NCBI GenBank assembly: GCA_963921795.1
Contig: OY997647.1
Location: 67,417,968-67,481,967, forward strand
DNA from: Nannobrachium achirus
Taxonomy: Eukaryota; Chordata; Actinopteri; Myctophiformes; Myctophidae
Direction of reading: 5' to 3'
DNA length: 64,000 nt
Made by a program: the position numbers and the translations under genes
Part shown: positions 52,049 to 64,000 of the stretch, piece by piece
How the letters are laid out: every line of letters starts with the position of its first letter
Position numbering within the stretch: position 1 is the stretch's first letter
The notes under the pieces: generated by a model
Database searches by the model: none
What the model was told of the DNA's origin: nothing
The model's input: the letters and a program-made list of their open reading frames with translations, nothing else

Positions 52049-52447
52049 CATTCACCCAATATTCCAATATCAAAGTCACTAATCGACGTTGTTCACCGAA
52101 GTCGAAAGTCACTTATTTTTTAGTTTTTGTAATTGTTTTCTCTTTTAAAAAGCTATAGTTTATAAAGCTTGGCTAGATAGGAAGTCATAAGAATGAGTTG
52201 TCAATGCCCCTGGTGGATGAATGTGTTAATGCTCTATACCAGGGGTTCTCAAACCTTTTTAGGCTGTGACCCCCAAAATAAACATATTTGAACTGGGGAC
52301 CCCCACCCTGACAAGCACTTGGAATTGTAGGTATTACATTTAATGTGACTCGGTTCCACAGATAAATATTGTGAAAATAGCAGATCTACATGCTCACAAC
52401 GCCTCAGGTTGCGAGGCGTTGTGAACTTGTAGATCTGCTATTTTCAC
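52049..52447. mobile_element. AGGGCATTCAC-ended element, inverted partial copy C
   Basis: GCATTCACCCAATATTCC...GATAGGAAGTCATAAGAATG...TCTATACCAGGGGTTCTCAAACC...ACAAGCACTTGGAATTG runs as the reverse complement of copy B. With copy A it forms an inverted pair about 1.1-1.8 kb across. It ends with a complete palindrome-family hairpin. Confidence 0.8.
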
Positions 52448-52448
52448 T
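52370..52448. repeat. Palindrome family, complete hairpin
   Basis: GTGAAAATAGCAGATCTACA, TGCTCACAACGCCTC, loop AGGTTGC, GAGGCGTTGTGAACTTGTAG, ATCTGCTATTTTCAC. Confidence 0.93.
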
Positions 52449-53575
52449 GAGTGCCGGGCGAGAGTTGGACTGAAAGGACTTTCTGGATCTGGGCTTTCCT
52501 TGTACAGTAGAACAGATCCCTTTAACCAACCAATCAGCAGAATGGATCCTTTAACCAACCAATCAGCAGAGGCCCTGAACAACCGACCAATCACATCAAA
52601 GGTTAACAGGCTGAGATCCAGTGGGTCTGAAGGAAGCATGGAGCAAAGGATTGTGTAAAACCCTAACAATTTTTTCACCATTTTTCAAAGCAAAGCAGCA
52701 GTGTTGCCTTGTTTTTATTTTTTTAAAGATGAATTACTGTACATGATGATGTAATGACATCATTATGGTGTAATGACATCATAATGTCATTACACCCCCC
52801 CACCACACACACATCATTACTGTACATACCCCCCCCCCCCCTCTCTATACACACAGACCCCCCATAGACAAACACATCCCACCCTCCCACACACATCATT
52901 ACTGTCATTACTGTACACCCCCCCCTCCTCCCCCAGTATTTGAAACTCAAACATTTCTCAAACAAAGCATCAAATAAAAGAAAAACTGTAGTTCTGGACC
53001 CTGGCTGATAAGTAGCCTGACACACGCACACACGTGTGGAAACAAAACAAAGCTTATCTGGAGGACTGAAGCCTGGCCCCACCCAACAGTACACCTCCAC
53101 CCAACACAACACAACACCACCTTATTTTACACTAGCAGATATGGGGGGAACAACAGACCTGTACACTGGGGGAAGTTTGGATGCAGAAATTGTGAAAAAC
53201 TTGTGTAATGAAGACATTTTGGTTAATGTGCTAATAGAAACACAGGTTATAAATGTGTTAGGATTTAAAAGACGTTTATAGAATGTGGTGTTCAGGTGTA
53301 AATGAGTTAATAATGTAAATATCTGTTAGTTTTTATGGTTGTGTTTGTTTGATCTCCTGAGCATTGATAAGGCATGGTCATGTTGTTAAATGACTTGTTA
53401 AAGCAGCCTGACTGAACACTGCTTCTACAGGTTGTTGTTGTTATGGAAACACATGATAAACCACACCTCCAGACAGGAAGTCACCACAGCTCGCCTCACA
53501 GCCACTTCCTGTTGGCTGTCTCACACTGAGAGCTAGGATGATAAAGGAAGGATATTGCAGAAGGGGCGTGTATCA
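52449..53575. other. Interval without a recognised gene
   Basis: An AACCAACCAATCAGCAGA repeat (52520-52565), C-rich runs with ACACACATCATTACTGTACA repeats (52790-52930), and a 47-codon frame at 53141-53281 without recognisable domain. An rpa2 N-terminal exon or promoter was looked for here and not found. Confidence 0.4.
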
Positions 53576-53577
53576 CA

Positions 53578-53626
<49 letters not shown>

Positions 53627-53632
53627 GGGGGT
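53578..53632. repeat. GT tract followed by G run
   Basis: (TG)15-like then about 20 G. Confidence 0.95.
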
Positions 53633-53639
53633 GTTGCAC

Positions 53640-53706
53640 ATAAATACGGGGGGGGAATCGAACCCAGGACCTTCTAAACTCTACCCACTGCACCACCAAC
53701 ATCTGT
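53640..53706 (-). mobile_element. tRNA-derived SINE head fragment
   Basis: On the minus strand GTTGGTGGTGCAGTGGGTAG (box A region) and GTCCTGGGTTCGATTCCCC (box B) stand about 35 bp apart, as in a tRNA-derived SINE. Stems are not intact enough for a tRNA gene. Confidence 0.6.
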
Positions 53707-53714
53707 CCATCACA

Positions 53715-55006
<1,292 letters not shown>

Positions 55007-55009
55007 CTA

Positions 55010-55230
55010 AAGATAGGACACAGTTATTAATGTAACATGTAGAAATCTGTTCCACAGGCTGTGGACAGAAACACCTTGTTCACTGAGGCTGGTTCTTCTG
55101 GGTTCAGACCTGACGTAGAGCACACCTAAAGATAGGACACAGTTATTAATATAACATGTAGAAGTCTGTTCCACTGAGGCTGGTTCCTCTGGGTTCAGAC
55201 CAGACGTAGAGCACACCTAAAGATAGGGAA
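55010..55230 (-). repeat. Tandem copies of the pdik1l exon 4 acceptor edge
   Basis: Two further copies of intron end CCTATCTTTAG plus exon start GTGTGCTCTACGTCAGGTCT and the following 15-25 codons ([11 protein letters not shown]...) lie upstream in the intron, ending at 55125 and 55214. Each has a usable-looking acceptor. They differ slightly from the exon (for example CTGTGGACAGAAACACC, and a shortened third copy). Confidence 0.93.
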
Positions 55231-55324
55231 ACCGTTATTAACGTAACAACTAGGATATGATGTTACATTTATTATTGTAACACCTGGAGATGGGTCACAG
55301 TTATTAACATAACACTGTGGCATC

Positions 55325-55680
55325 TAGGCTTGTCACCAGAACCGATACTTCGGTACCAAGTCGACGCCAAGATTCTGAAAATGCGACGGTACTGACTTTT
55401 CTACAAAACGCAAAGTACTGTTGGTACCGAGATGCCAGATCTGGACGCTTTTTTTGTGTTGTTTTTGGGCTGTAAATGAGCGCTTATCTGGCAACCCTCT
55501 CAGGGTCTGATGCTGTGATAACGTGACGTGGACTACCCTATGGGACGACCACCGTACCACGCTTTAAGGAGAAAGACAACGCGGCGGCACACGCATCTGC
55601 GTTGCGTCGTCTCCAACCAGCAGCAACAGCTGCCCCTCCATTATTTGAAAAGCAAACCAAAAGTTGCGTATAGTACTTTG
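55325..55680. mobile_element. DNA-element remnant (CGGTACCAAG type)
   Basis: CCGATACTTCGGTACCAAGT...TTCTGAAAATGCGACGGTAC...GTACCGAGATGCC is the interior of a widespread fish DNA element. Ends are not clear. Confidence 0.4.
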
Positions 55681-55740
55681 CATTTTACATTCATTTACTG
55701 AATAAATGTATGTATCTCTGTTTACATACCAAACGATCTG

Positions 55741-55808
55741 TCAAAAATAGCAGATCTACAAGCTCGCAGCGCGGCACCAAGCTTGTATATCTGCTATTTT
55801 TTCAATAG
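55741..55808. repeat. Palindrome family, complete hairpin
   Basis: TCAAAAATAGCAGATCTACA, AGCTCGCAGCGCGGCACCAA, GCTTGTATATCTGCTATTTT, TTCAATAG. The right outer flank TTCAATAG is the inverse of the CTATTGAA flank at 551-560. Confidence 0.9.
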
Positions 55809-55832
55809 TTTTAAGCATAAAACAAATGGTTA

Positions 55833-56180
<348 letters not shown>

Positions 56181-56375
56181 AACCTGCTTATCGACCAGGC
56201 TTTTATCAGCCCACTGTTGAGTGTTTTATAATGTTTTGTGGAAAGATCTGAGACGACAAATAATGAACAGAACTGGTATCTTTTTTTATTGTCCAGTTGT
56301 TGTGACTGTGAGTTTGTGGCTGACCAGCATCTATGAAGATGATAAAAGTAACAAATATTATCATTACATATCATT

Positions 56376-56526
56376 AGGCATGTCCAATATTATTGGCCGA
56401 TATTAGCATACAAAATTATATCGGAAAATATCGGTATCGGTACCTTTTAAAATATCGGTATCGTTATCTTTTTGGAGTTGGATATTATCGGTTATCGGTA
56501 AAAAAGTCAATATCGGACATCCCTAA
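56376..56526. mobile_element. hAT-type MITE
   Basis: TAGGCATGTCC and GGACATCCCTA are inverted ends around TATCGG-rich sequence, with a 7-of-8 flanking duplication (CATATCAT / AATATCAT). Confidence 0.7.
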
Positions 56527-56737
56527 ATATCATCATTAATTATCATTAAAACAATCATTCATCAGTGTGCAACACTGTAGCAGTAAAATAACTTCTTGAT
56601 CTCCTCTTGTCTTGATTGTTTAAACATGACATCATGGGCCGCTATGCTGGATAACAGGCTTGATAAGCTCAAAGCTTATTGATTACCCAGTAATCAATAC
56701 ATTTGTTATCAGGTTATCGAGCTCCATAGTCCATGCC

Positions 56738-57231
56738 AGGGCATTCACAAATAGTGAATTTTAGTCTTCGAATTATTCGACCTCAAAGTATTCGAATAGT
56801 GGAATATTGGACAGGACTGGCCAAACTGTCAAATATTAAGTAAGCAAGAGGCCAACATTGTGAAAATAGCAGATCTACATGCTCACAACGCCTCACGTTG
56901 TGAGCATGTAGATCTGCTATTTTCACAATATTTATCTGTGGAACCGAGTCACATTAAATGTAATACCTACAATTCCAAGTGCTTGTCAGGGTGGGGGTCC
57001 CCAGTTCAAATATGTTTATTTTGGGGGTCACGGCCTAAAAAGGTTTGAGAACCCCTGGTATAGAGCATTAACACATTCATCCACCAGGGGCATTGACAAC
57101 TCATTCTTATGACTTCCTATCTAGCCAAGCTTTATAAACTATGTATTAAAAAAAAGCGAATATTCGACTTCGTGAACAACATCGAATAGTGACTTTGATA
57201 TTCGAATATTCTAATATTTGGTGAATGCCCT
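56738..57231. mobile_element. AGGGCATTCAC-ended DNA element, copy B
   Basis: The ends AGGGCATTCACAAATA and ATTTGGTGAATGCCCT enclose TTCGAATTATTCGACCTC and its mirror TATTCGACTTCG. Nested inside are a complete palindrome-family hairpin and the end of a CAGGGGTTCTCAAACC hAT MITE. 494 bp; this is the cleanest of three copies. Confidence 0.8.
56856..56934. repeat. Palindrome family, complete hairpin
   Basis: ATTGTGAAAATAGCAGATCT, ACATGCTCACAACGCCTCAC, GTTGTGAGCATGTAGATCTG, CTATTTTCACAAT. The outer ATTGTG/CACAAT also pair, giving a stem of at least 33 bp. Confidence 0.95.
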
Positions 57232-57280
57232 TGTATATATGTATATCTATCGATCTTTTGTGAGATACTGTATCTATCTA

Positions 57281-58007
<727 letters not shown>

Positions 58008-58010
58008 CTA

Positions 58011-58160
58011 GAGAGAGAGGAGAGGAGAGGAGAGGAGAGGAGAGGAGAGGAGAGGAGAGGAGAGGAGAGGATGAGAGAGGAGAGGAGAGGAGAGGAGAGG
58101 AGAGGAGAGGAGCGGAGCGGGGAGGGGAGGGGAGGGGAGGAGGAGAGGAGAGGAGAGTTA
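58011..58160. repeat. GAGAGGA minisatellite at the pdik1l exon 2 acceptor
   Basis: (AGAGG)n of about 150 bp starting inside the polypyrimidine tract of the exon 2 acceptor; on the minus strand it is a long C/T tract. Confidence 0.95.
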
Positions 58161-58343
58161 ACCACAGAACACACAGCGCAGGTCCCAACCCACTGTTGAG
58201 GAAACAGCAGGTCTCAGAAGAGAAGGAACAAGTTGATCAAACTAATAGATTTATACATTTCTTTTGGTGTGTCCGTAGATCCATCCAGCACGGCTGTAGC
58301 TTTGTAAACGCTCTGTAAACACAACACGACAACAGACGCTGAG

Positions 58344-58780
58344 ATGCTGGCCTTAAAAGCAGCCAAAGGTATGGTTCCTCCATACCTCCAAAACCTGATC
58401 AACCCCTACACCCCCACTTGTGCACTTAGATCAGCCAACACAGGGATGCTGACAGAACCCTCGCTAAAAACCCCAGGGCAAAAATCCACTTGTCCGAGAC
58501 AGTTTGCCCTCCTGGCCCCCAAACTGTGGAATAAACTCCCTATCGCACTTAGAACAACGGACTCACTCGCTAGCTTTCGCCGTGGACTGAAGACTCACCT
58601 TTTCAGACTCCACCTAAACCCTTAGCACTACTGAAACACTGATTTTTTTTCTAGATTGATATTCATATGCATTTGTTATATTGTTGTTGATGTTCTGACA
58701 TATTATCTTGTTTATTATGGTGATGTATTATCTGCTTATTGTAAATCGCTTTGGATTAAAAGCGTCTGCTAAATGCCTAA
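58344..58780 (+). mobile_element. L2-type LINE 3' fragment
   Basis: A 93-codon C-terminal remnant (MLALKAAKGMVPPYLQNLIN...FALLAPKLWNKLPIALRTTD, SLASFRRGLKTHLFRLHL) is followed by a 3' end with TGTAAATCGCTTTGG/ATTAAAAGCGTCTGC, the signature fish L2 tail. A short second piece (CCTCCTGGCCCCCAAACTGT-GGAATAAACTCC) is at 61199-61230. Confidence 0.85.
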
Positions 58781-58784
58781 ACTA

Positions 58785-61000
58785 GGGATGCCCCGATCAC
58801 GTTTTTTTGCTCCCGATCCGATACCGATCAAATATTATTGCTTCCGATTCGATCCCGATCTTTCCCGATCCGATCTTTTGGCAAGGCATTAAGAAAAAAA
58901 GAATCTATTCATTCTATCACTTAGTGCAGCACTGAATCAACAAATTAAAAACAAAGCTTTTGAGTAGTGTATAGTGATATAGGCCTACTAGTGCAGTGTT
59001 TCTCAAGCATTGTGCAGCGGACCTTTGGTGTGGCCTTTGAAATTTGGCAGTGAAGTCACGATTTAAGGACTTTTAAAACCTGTTTAATACCTAAAAAAAT
59101 TAAATAAAATAGACCATTACAGCATCAAAAATAATCAACAAACTATTTAAAAACTGGTAAAACATTGGCAGTGACGTCAATACGTGCGCGTCACGCGTCT
59201 CTGACGCATTCACGTTGCCTAAAGACGCATTCACGTCAGTGTCCTTGGGTCCCATGGACGCATCGCCTCCATTGGAGTCCACGTTAAAATAATTTACCAC
59301 GTCGCGAAAAAAATATATTTTAAAAAGTCCAGACGCCACCATTGTTCATGGGTGAAGGCATGCTACTTAATGCTATGTTAACACAAATGAAATCCGCGTA
59401 GAAAGTCTTAAAACAGACGATAGAACTAACGACAGTGTGTTTTGAACGCCATTGTGTGTATGTGGATGGTCACAGAATTCAATGGGTGCCTGAGTTTTAG
59501 CGTAGCACCGGGCCGCTCTCTGACCATAGTGGCACAGCGTGTTAGGTGATACACCAAAAAGGGTTCCCCCACAGAACGTGTATGGCGCAGAAACATGACA
59601 TGCTCACTGCTCACACAGCGACCCGCCTCCTCTCCCTCTGTCCTCTTCATTCAATAACAACTGGATACACGCGCTATTGTTTATAGATGTGGTGGACATT
59701 GGACAACGTGTTAGAAGCCACACAGGTCTTCATTGTGTCTTTACAGCAATAGCGACGATTAACGTTGTGGTGAACGTGGTCAAATAACCTTTATTGGCTC
59801 AACTACAACACGGAGGAAGCAAGCTAGCCTAGCATGTATGCTATCTGAGACAGTATGTATGTAGCCTAGACTGCCTAACTGTTTTGATTGATTATAGTGT
59901 TTTCGTGGCGGCGCCGTCCATTTGGTGGCGGCCGCCTGTGCCTTGCCCTCCCGCATCCATAGAGGGGCGGCACGTCCCTCTATGATCAACCGTTCAAAAC
60001 AAAAGTAGCCGATCTACAAGCAATCCTAATCGACTGTTTTTGACCAAGTCCACTGGTTCAATGTACAGCAGAGCAAACACAAGCACGGCATTTCCCCCAT
60101 TCCATAGAAGCAGTAACAGTACAAACAGGAGACATCATGATCTCACTTAGAAGATCCATATATTATCGATGTATATAAAATAACAGGTGGCTGTTGATTA
60201 TGAAGACTCGGTAAAAGCTTCTATCTACGCCCCCAAGTGGTCAACATCCGATATTACCGGTTAGGTATAAAAAAAATCAAACCATCACATGACTATTTGG
60301 AAGTATTCAAATTGTAAGATTTGGAATTGTGGTTCATTTCTTTCAGACACATTTCTACGTAACATGAACATAACCATATAATAACCAATTCAAGTTAAAT
60401 GCTGCACTTTGTCAAAAATGACATGACGCGTTGAATTTTTGTGGGACCCATAAAATATCTCTGGGACTCATCCGAAAGACCCGTCTTGGGTCCCGGGACT
60501 CATTACATTAAAAACCTATTAACATCACTGCATTGGCCATTTTTAAAGTTGAAACAAAATAAGTTAAGAACCAATTAACCAGTCTGCTTGAAAAGTATGC
60601 AGTAGCAGCTAGTTGACAGTGCAGAGAGACATAATTGCCTTCCTTTGATCCATTAACAAGGGGCAAATTACTACTTATTGGCATCAGCTGCCAGCTGGAC
60701 ACAGAGTCTGACACAATCACCTTCCCTCTGCAGTGCTCTGTCTGTCTCATTTCTCCAAAAGCCCTTGAATATGATTGAAAATGATTAAGGATTACTGTGA
60801 TTATGGTAAGCTAAGCTTACGTTTCATATCGCATTCACCTTACCTGTAACTTTCACTACTACCAGAAAATATTTTTTTGAAGAAAAAAAAAGAAAACATT
60901 TTTTTTTCTTTTTTTTTCCGATATTTTTTTCCCGATCTCCGATCTTATAAAAATGACCATATCGGCGGCCGATCCGATCACGTGATCGGGATCGGGCAAC
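58785..61000. mobile_element. CCGATC-rich DNA element, about 2.2 kb
   Basis: It opens with AGGGATGCCCCGATCACG...CCGATCCGATACCGATC and closes with CGGCCGATCCGATCACGTGATCGGGATCGGGCA, the inverted GATCGG-rich ends of a common fish DNA element; the right terminus looks truncated. The interior (59000-60850) has no recognisable transposase. A single AGCCGATCTACAAGC palindrome arm lies at 60004-60025. Confidence 0.5.
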
Positions 61001-61140
61001 TGTAAACTGTAAACAGTGCATTCTAACTGAGACACAGCGCACACGGCTGTAGCTTTGTAAACACTGTAAACATTCTAACTGAGACGCAGCACACACGGCT
61101 GTAGCTTTGTAAACGCACTTTAAACACAACACAACAGAAC
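61000..61140. repeat. GGCTGTAGCTTTGTAAACGC repeats
   Basis: Two tandem copies of TTCTAACTGAGACACAGCGCA-CACGGCTGTAGCTTTGTAAAC here, and a third related piece on the other side of the L2 fragment (58285-58345). This suggests the interval between was inserted into, or duplicated from, one ancestral unit. Confidence 0.6.
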
Positions 61141-61494
61141 AACAGACTGTTGACAAAGACATGGGTCATTCACAAAGGTCAGAGGTCATAGTTCTCAAAC
61201 CCTCCTGGCCCCCAAACTGTGGAATAAACTCCTACAGAGCAGTGAAGTCATGACATCACTCGCTCATCCCCCGGTTCCACGGAAGTCATTCTCTATGGAG
61301 AATAACATTGAGTCATCTTAAATCCTCTCATATAAGCATTGTAGTCCACAAATAAACAAACAGTCTTTGCGATATTGTCGGGGAGGAGGCTCTGTGTGGT
61401 TTATGATAGTCAGTCACTCATAAGTGATAAAGCCTGTTTCTGGTGAAAATGTAACTAATTGGGCGACAGTAACATTAGCGTTTTCTCACCATCA

Positions 61495-61765
61495 GTTGAT
61501 TCTTCACATCCATATGAGTCAAACCACTGAGATCATTTGCTTATAATTGGAACACAGTTCTTATGTGACGCCCATATGAGTCAAACCACTGAGAGCATTT
61601 GTTTATAATTGGAACACAGTTCTTATGTGACGCCCATATGAGTCAAACCACTGAGATCATTGGTTTATAATTGGAACACAGTTCTTATGTGACGCCCATA
61701 TGAGTCAAACCACTGAGATCATTTGTTTATAATTGGAACACAGTTCTTATATGGCGTTATATTCT
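61495..61765. repeat. 61-bp tandem repeat
   Basis: Four copies of CCCATATGAGTCAAACCACT-GAGATCATTTG-TTATAATTGGAACACAGTT-CTTATGTGACG. Confidence 0.95.
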
Positions 61766-61942
61766 TATGTGACGCCATGTGAAAAAGGTCTGTGGGAATT
61801 CAGAATGACCCTCAATGACCATACATGTATTTTAGATATCAATTTTAAGGTTTTTATATAAAGTTTTTATATAAAGTTTTTTACTGAGTAGGTACGTGGT
61901 CCTGCGCTCTTTTTCTATCTGATGCAGCGTCACACAATAGCA

Positions 61943-62022
61943 TCAAAAGTAGCAGATCTGCAAGCTGGGAACGGGCCACGAAGCGACACGTTTGGAGCTT
62001 GTAGATCTGTTACTTTTATTGT
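61943..62022. repeat. Palindrome family, divergent hairpin
   Basis: AAAAGTAGCAGATCTGCAAG, CTGGGAACGGGCCACGAAGC, GACACGTTTGGAGCTTGTAG, ATCTGTTACTTTT. Outer AAAAGTA/TACTTTT pair, replacing the usual AAAATAG/CTATTTT. Confidence 0.85.
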
Positions 62023-62363
62023 ATTGTTCGGTCAGACCATAACAAAGTCACATACATACTGTATGCATCACATTTAAAGGAGTTTAACTATAATCATTAA
62101 CATTTAAAGTCAATGGCCTTTTGGCAGGTGTCTGCTCTGAACAAAACACACATAACTTATTTCACATGTAACCAGATGTGCAAGAAAAAATAAAAGGCCT
62201 TTCTTGACCCTTTCAGAATGTTGTAAATGAGTGGTGTTGCCCTTTAAACAAAGCATCAACAACACACAGCATTCCTTAAGAAGCACATCTGCTTCTGTTC
62301 CACACAACAACATCTGGCCCCGAGTTCTGCTTGTACCCACACACACACATGTTGAGGGAGAGG

Positions 62364-62366
<3 letters not shown>

Positions 62367-62457
<91 letters not shown>

Positions 62458-62469
62458 TGTGTGTGTGTG
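62367..62469. repeat. GT microsatellite
   Basis: (TG)n with a (CGTG)5 segment near 62440. Confidence 0.97.
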
Positions 62470-62738
62470 CAGCACACGGCCAGAAGACGCCAAGTCTTAC
62501 CGCTGAGAGAAAGCATCCGTTTAGGTTTAACAGAACTAACATTTATCAGGAGTCTTTAAAGGACCTACACCATGAATTTTCACTTTTTCTATTTGGGGTC
62601 CCACTGGCACCTTCTATCCTCACAAAGTCCTATTTCTGACCATTGTGTCTTTCTCTGGTTTTGGGAAGACAGAGATGAAAAGCTTTCCACGGGTTCTCAG
62701 AACAGTGCTGTTCTGAGAGTTGATCCGTGTTTTTTTTT

Positions 62739-63136
62739 ATACATAAATACAATGCAGGTGGGGTTGATTGTCTAATGTAGATTAACTTTCTGTAATGTCT
62801 GGTCTAGCAACGGTCGCCCTGAGCTGCAACATTATCCTATTTTTGTATTGGCCCAATATTAACATTATTTGTTTAAATTATTATTTTTTTCAAAAAACTT
62901 TTTTTTCAAAAACTTTTTTTTTCAAAAACTTTTTTTTTTCAAAAACTTTTTTTTTTCAAAAAACTTTTTTTTTTAAACTTTTTTCAAAAAACTTTTTTTT
63001 TTCAAAAAACTTTTTTTTTCAAAACATTTTTTTTTTTTTTTACTTTTTTTTTAATACATAAATACAATGCAGGTGGGGTTGATTGTCTAATGTAGATTAA
63101 CTTTCTGTAATGTCTGGTCTAGCAACGGTCGCCCTG
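62739..63136. repeat. 315-bp-spaced direct repeat with poly-T core
   Basis: The segment ACATAAATACAATGCAGGTG...TCGCCCTG (about 85 bp) is identical at both ends of a TTTTTTTTCAAAAACT array. Confidence 0.9.
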
Positions 63137-63324
63137 TGTCATTTGACAGTAGGCCTATAACATACAACATAGGCCTACAGTAGGCTATCCAAGCTGTACA
63201 CTGACTACTTTACATTGTATCAAAGTGTCCCATGAAGAGATAGAATTAAATATGAGCAGACATGAGAGGGGTGGACTCTCACTTCTGTGAGATATTGTAG
63301 ATACTGTACATACTGTAGATACAT

Positions 63325-63810
<486 letters not shown>

Positions 63811-63871
63811 TTATAAACACATTTAAGACATGGAAAGTATCTGTGGCATGTGATCTTAGCCACTTCAATCA

Positions 63872-63905
63872 TAGTTTTATACTTGTAGATCTGCTGTATA
63901 TTTTT
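63872..63905 (-). repeat. Palindrome family, partial arm
   Basis: TTATACTTGTAGATCTGCTG followed by TATATTTTTTGG, upstream of pdik1l exon 1. The arm lacks its GTGAGC part. Confidence 0.65.
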
Positions 63906-64000
63906 TGGATTTTTTAAGCAAACTTTTTCAACTCAAATCTCTGGGTCTCTGGAACAACATTATGTTCAGATGGGGGTCCACGGCCAAATACATATACTTC

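Noticed and set aside
53640-53706. tRNA gene on the minus strand
   Set aside because: Box A and box B spacing fits, but no complete cloverleaf; SINE head.
59426-59989. 69-74-codon minus ORFs
   Set aside because: No domain, inside a decayed DNA element.

Overview
The window is eukaryotic and almost certainly from a teleost fish. It has spliced genes with GT-AG introns, an exon of the fish-expanded FISNA-NACHT (NLRC3-like) family with 171/132-bp LRR exons, many CA/GT microsatellites, hAT, piggyBac/Kolobok and Harbinger-type MITEs, L2/CR1/Rex-type LINEs with short-repeat tails, tRNA-derived SINEs and a Gmr1-type Ty3/gypsy element. The species cannot be told from the sequence alone.

Host genes. 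All three recognised host genes lie on the minus strand. (1) An NLRC3-like NLR: FISNA-NACHT exon at 18248-20090 and LRR exons at 15673-15843 and 8275-8406, with matching intron phases; one in-frame TGA interrupts the big exon. (2) rpa2, the 32-kDa subunit of replication protein A: seven exons between 42159 and 27823 that join in frame; the N-terminal exon(s) were not found. (3) pdik1l (PDIK1L/STK35-type protein kinase): four coding exons from 63783 to 54566 that join in frame to a complete kinase of about 368 residues.

Mobile layers. Positions 806-7501 are a head-to-tail duplication of a 3,348-bp unit. Positions 9022-15359 are one hAT-like element with 8-bp target duplications, into which an apparently intact L2/CR1-type LINE (1,235-aa ORF with an N-terminal 2A-like peptide) and a solo LTR have inserted. 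A piggyBac-type element occupies 16901-18095. The rpa2 introns hold a Gmr1-type Ty3/gypsy element (30886-36262), a hAT MITE (36759-37654) and a 1.56-kb TIR element (38311-39871). The right half is a dense mix of hAT MITEs, a Harbinger-like MITE, LINE/SINE fragments and minisatellites.

Two patterns are not explained by ordinary annotation. First, a short palindrome whose arm reads AGCAGATCTACAAGCTCAC recurs about 27 times across the window, either as a complete hairpin of 50-95 bp or as a single arm, in many unrelated contexts. Second, in both rpa2 and pdik1l the edges of exons, together with their splice donors or acceptors and in one case the stop codon, have been tandemly multiplied into the neighbouring introns or 3' flank, from 2-5 copies up to about 19 copies of a 66-bp unit. 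Both are reported as main findings.
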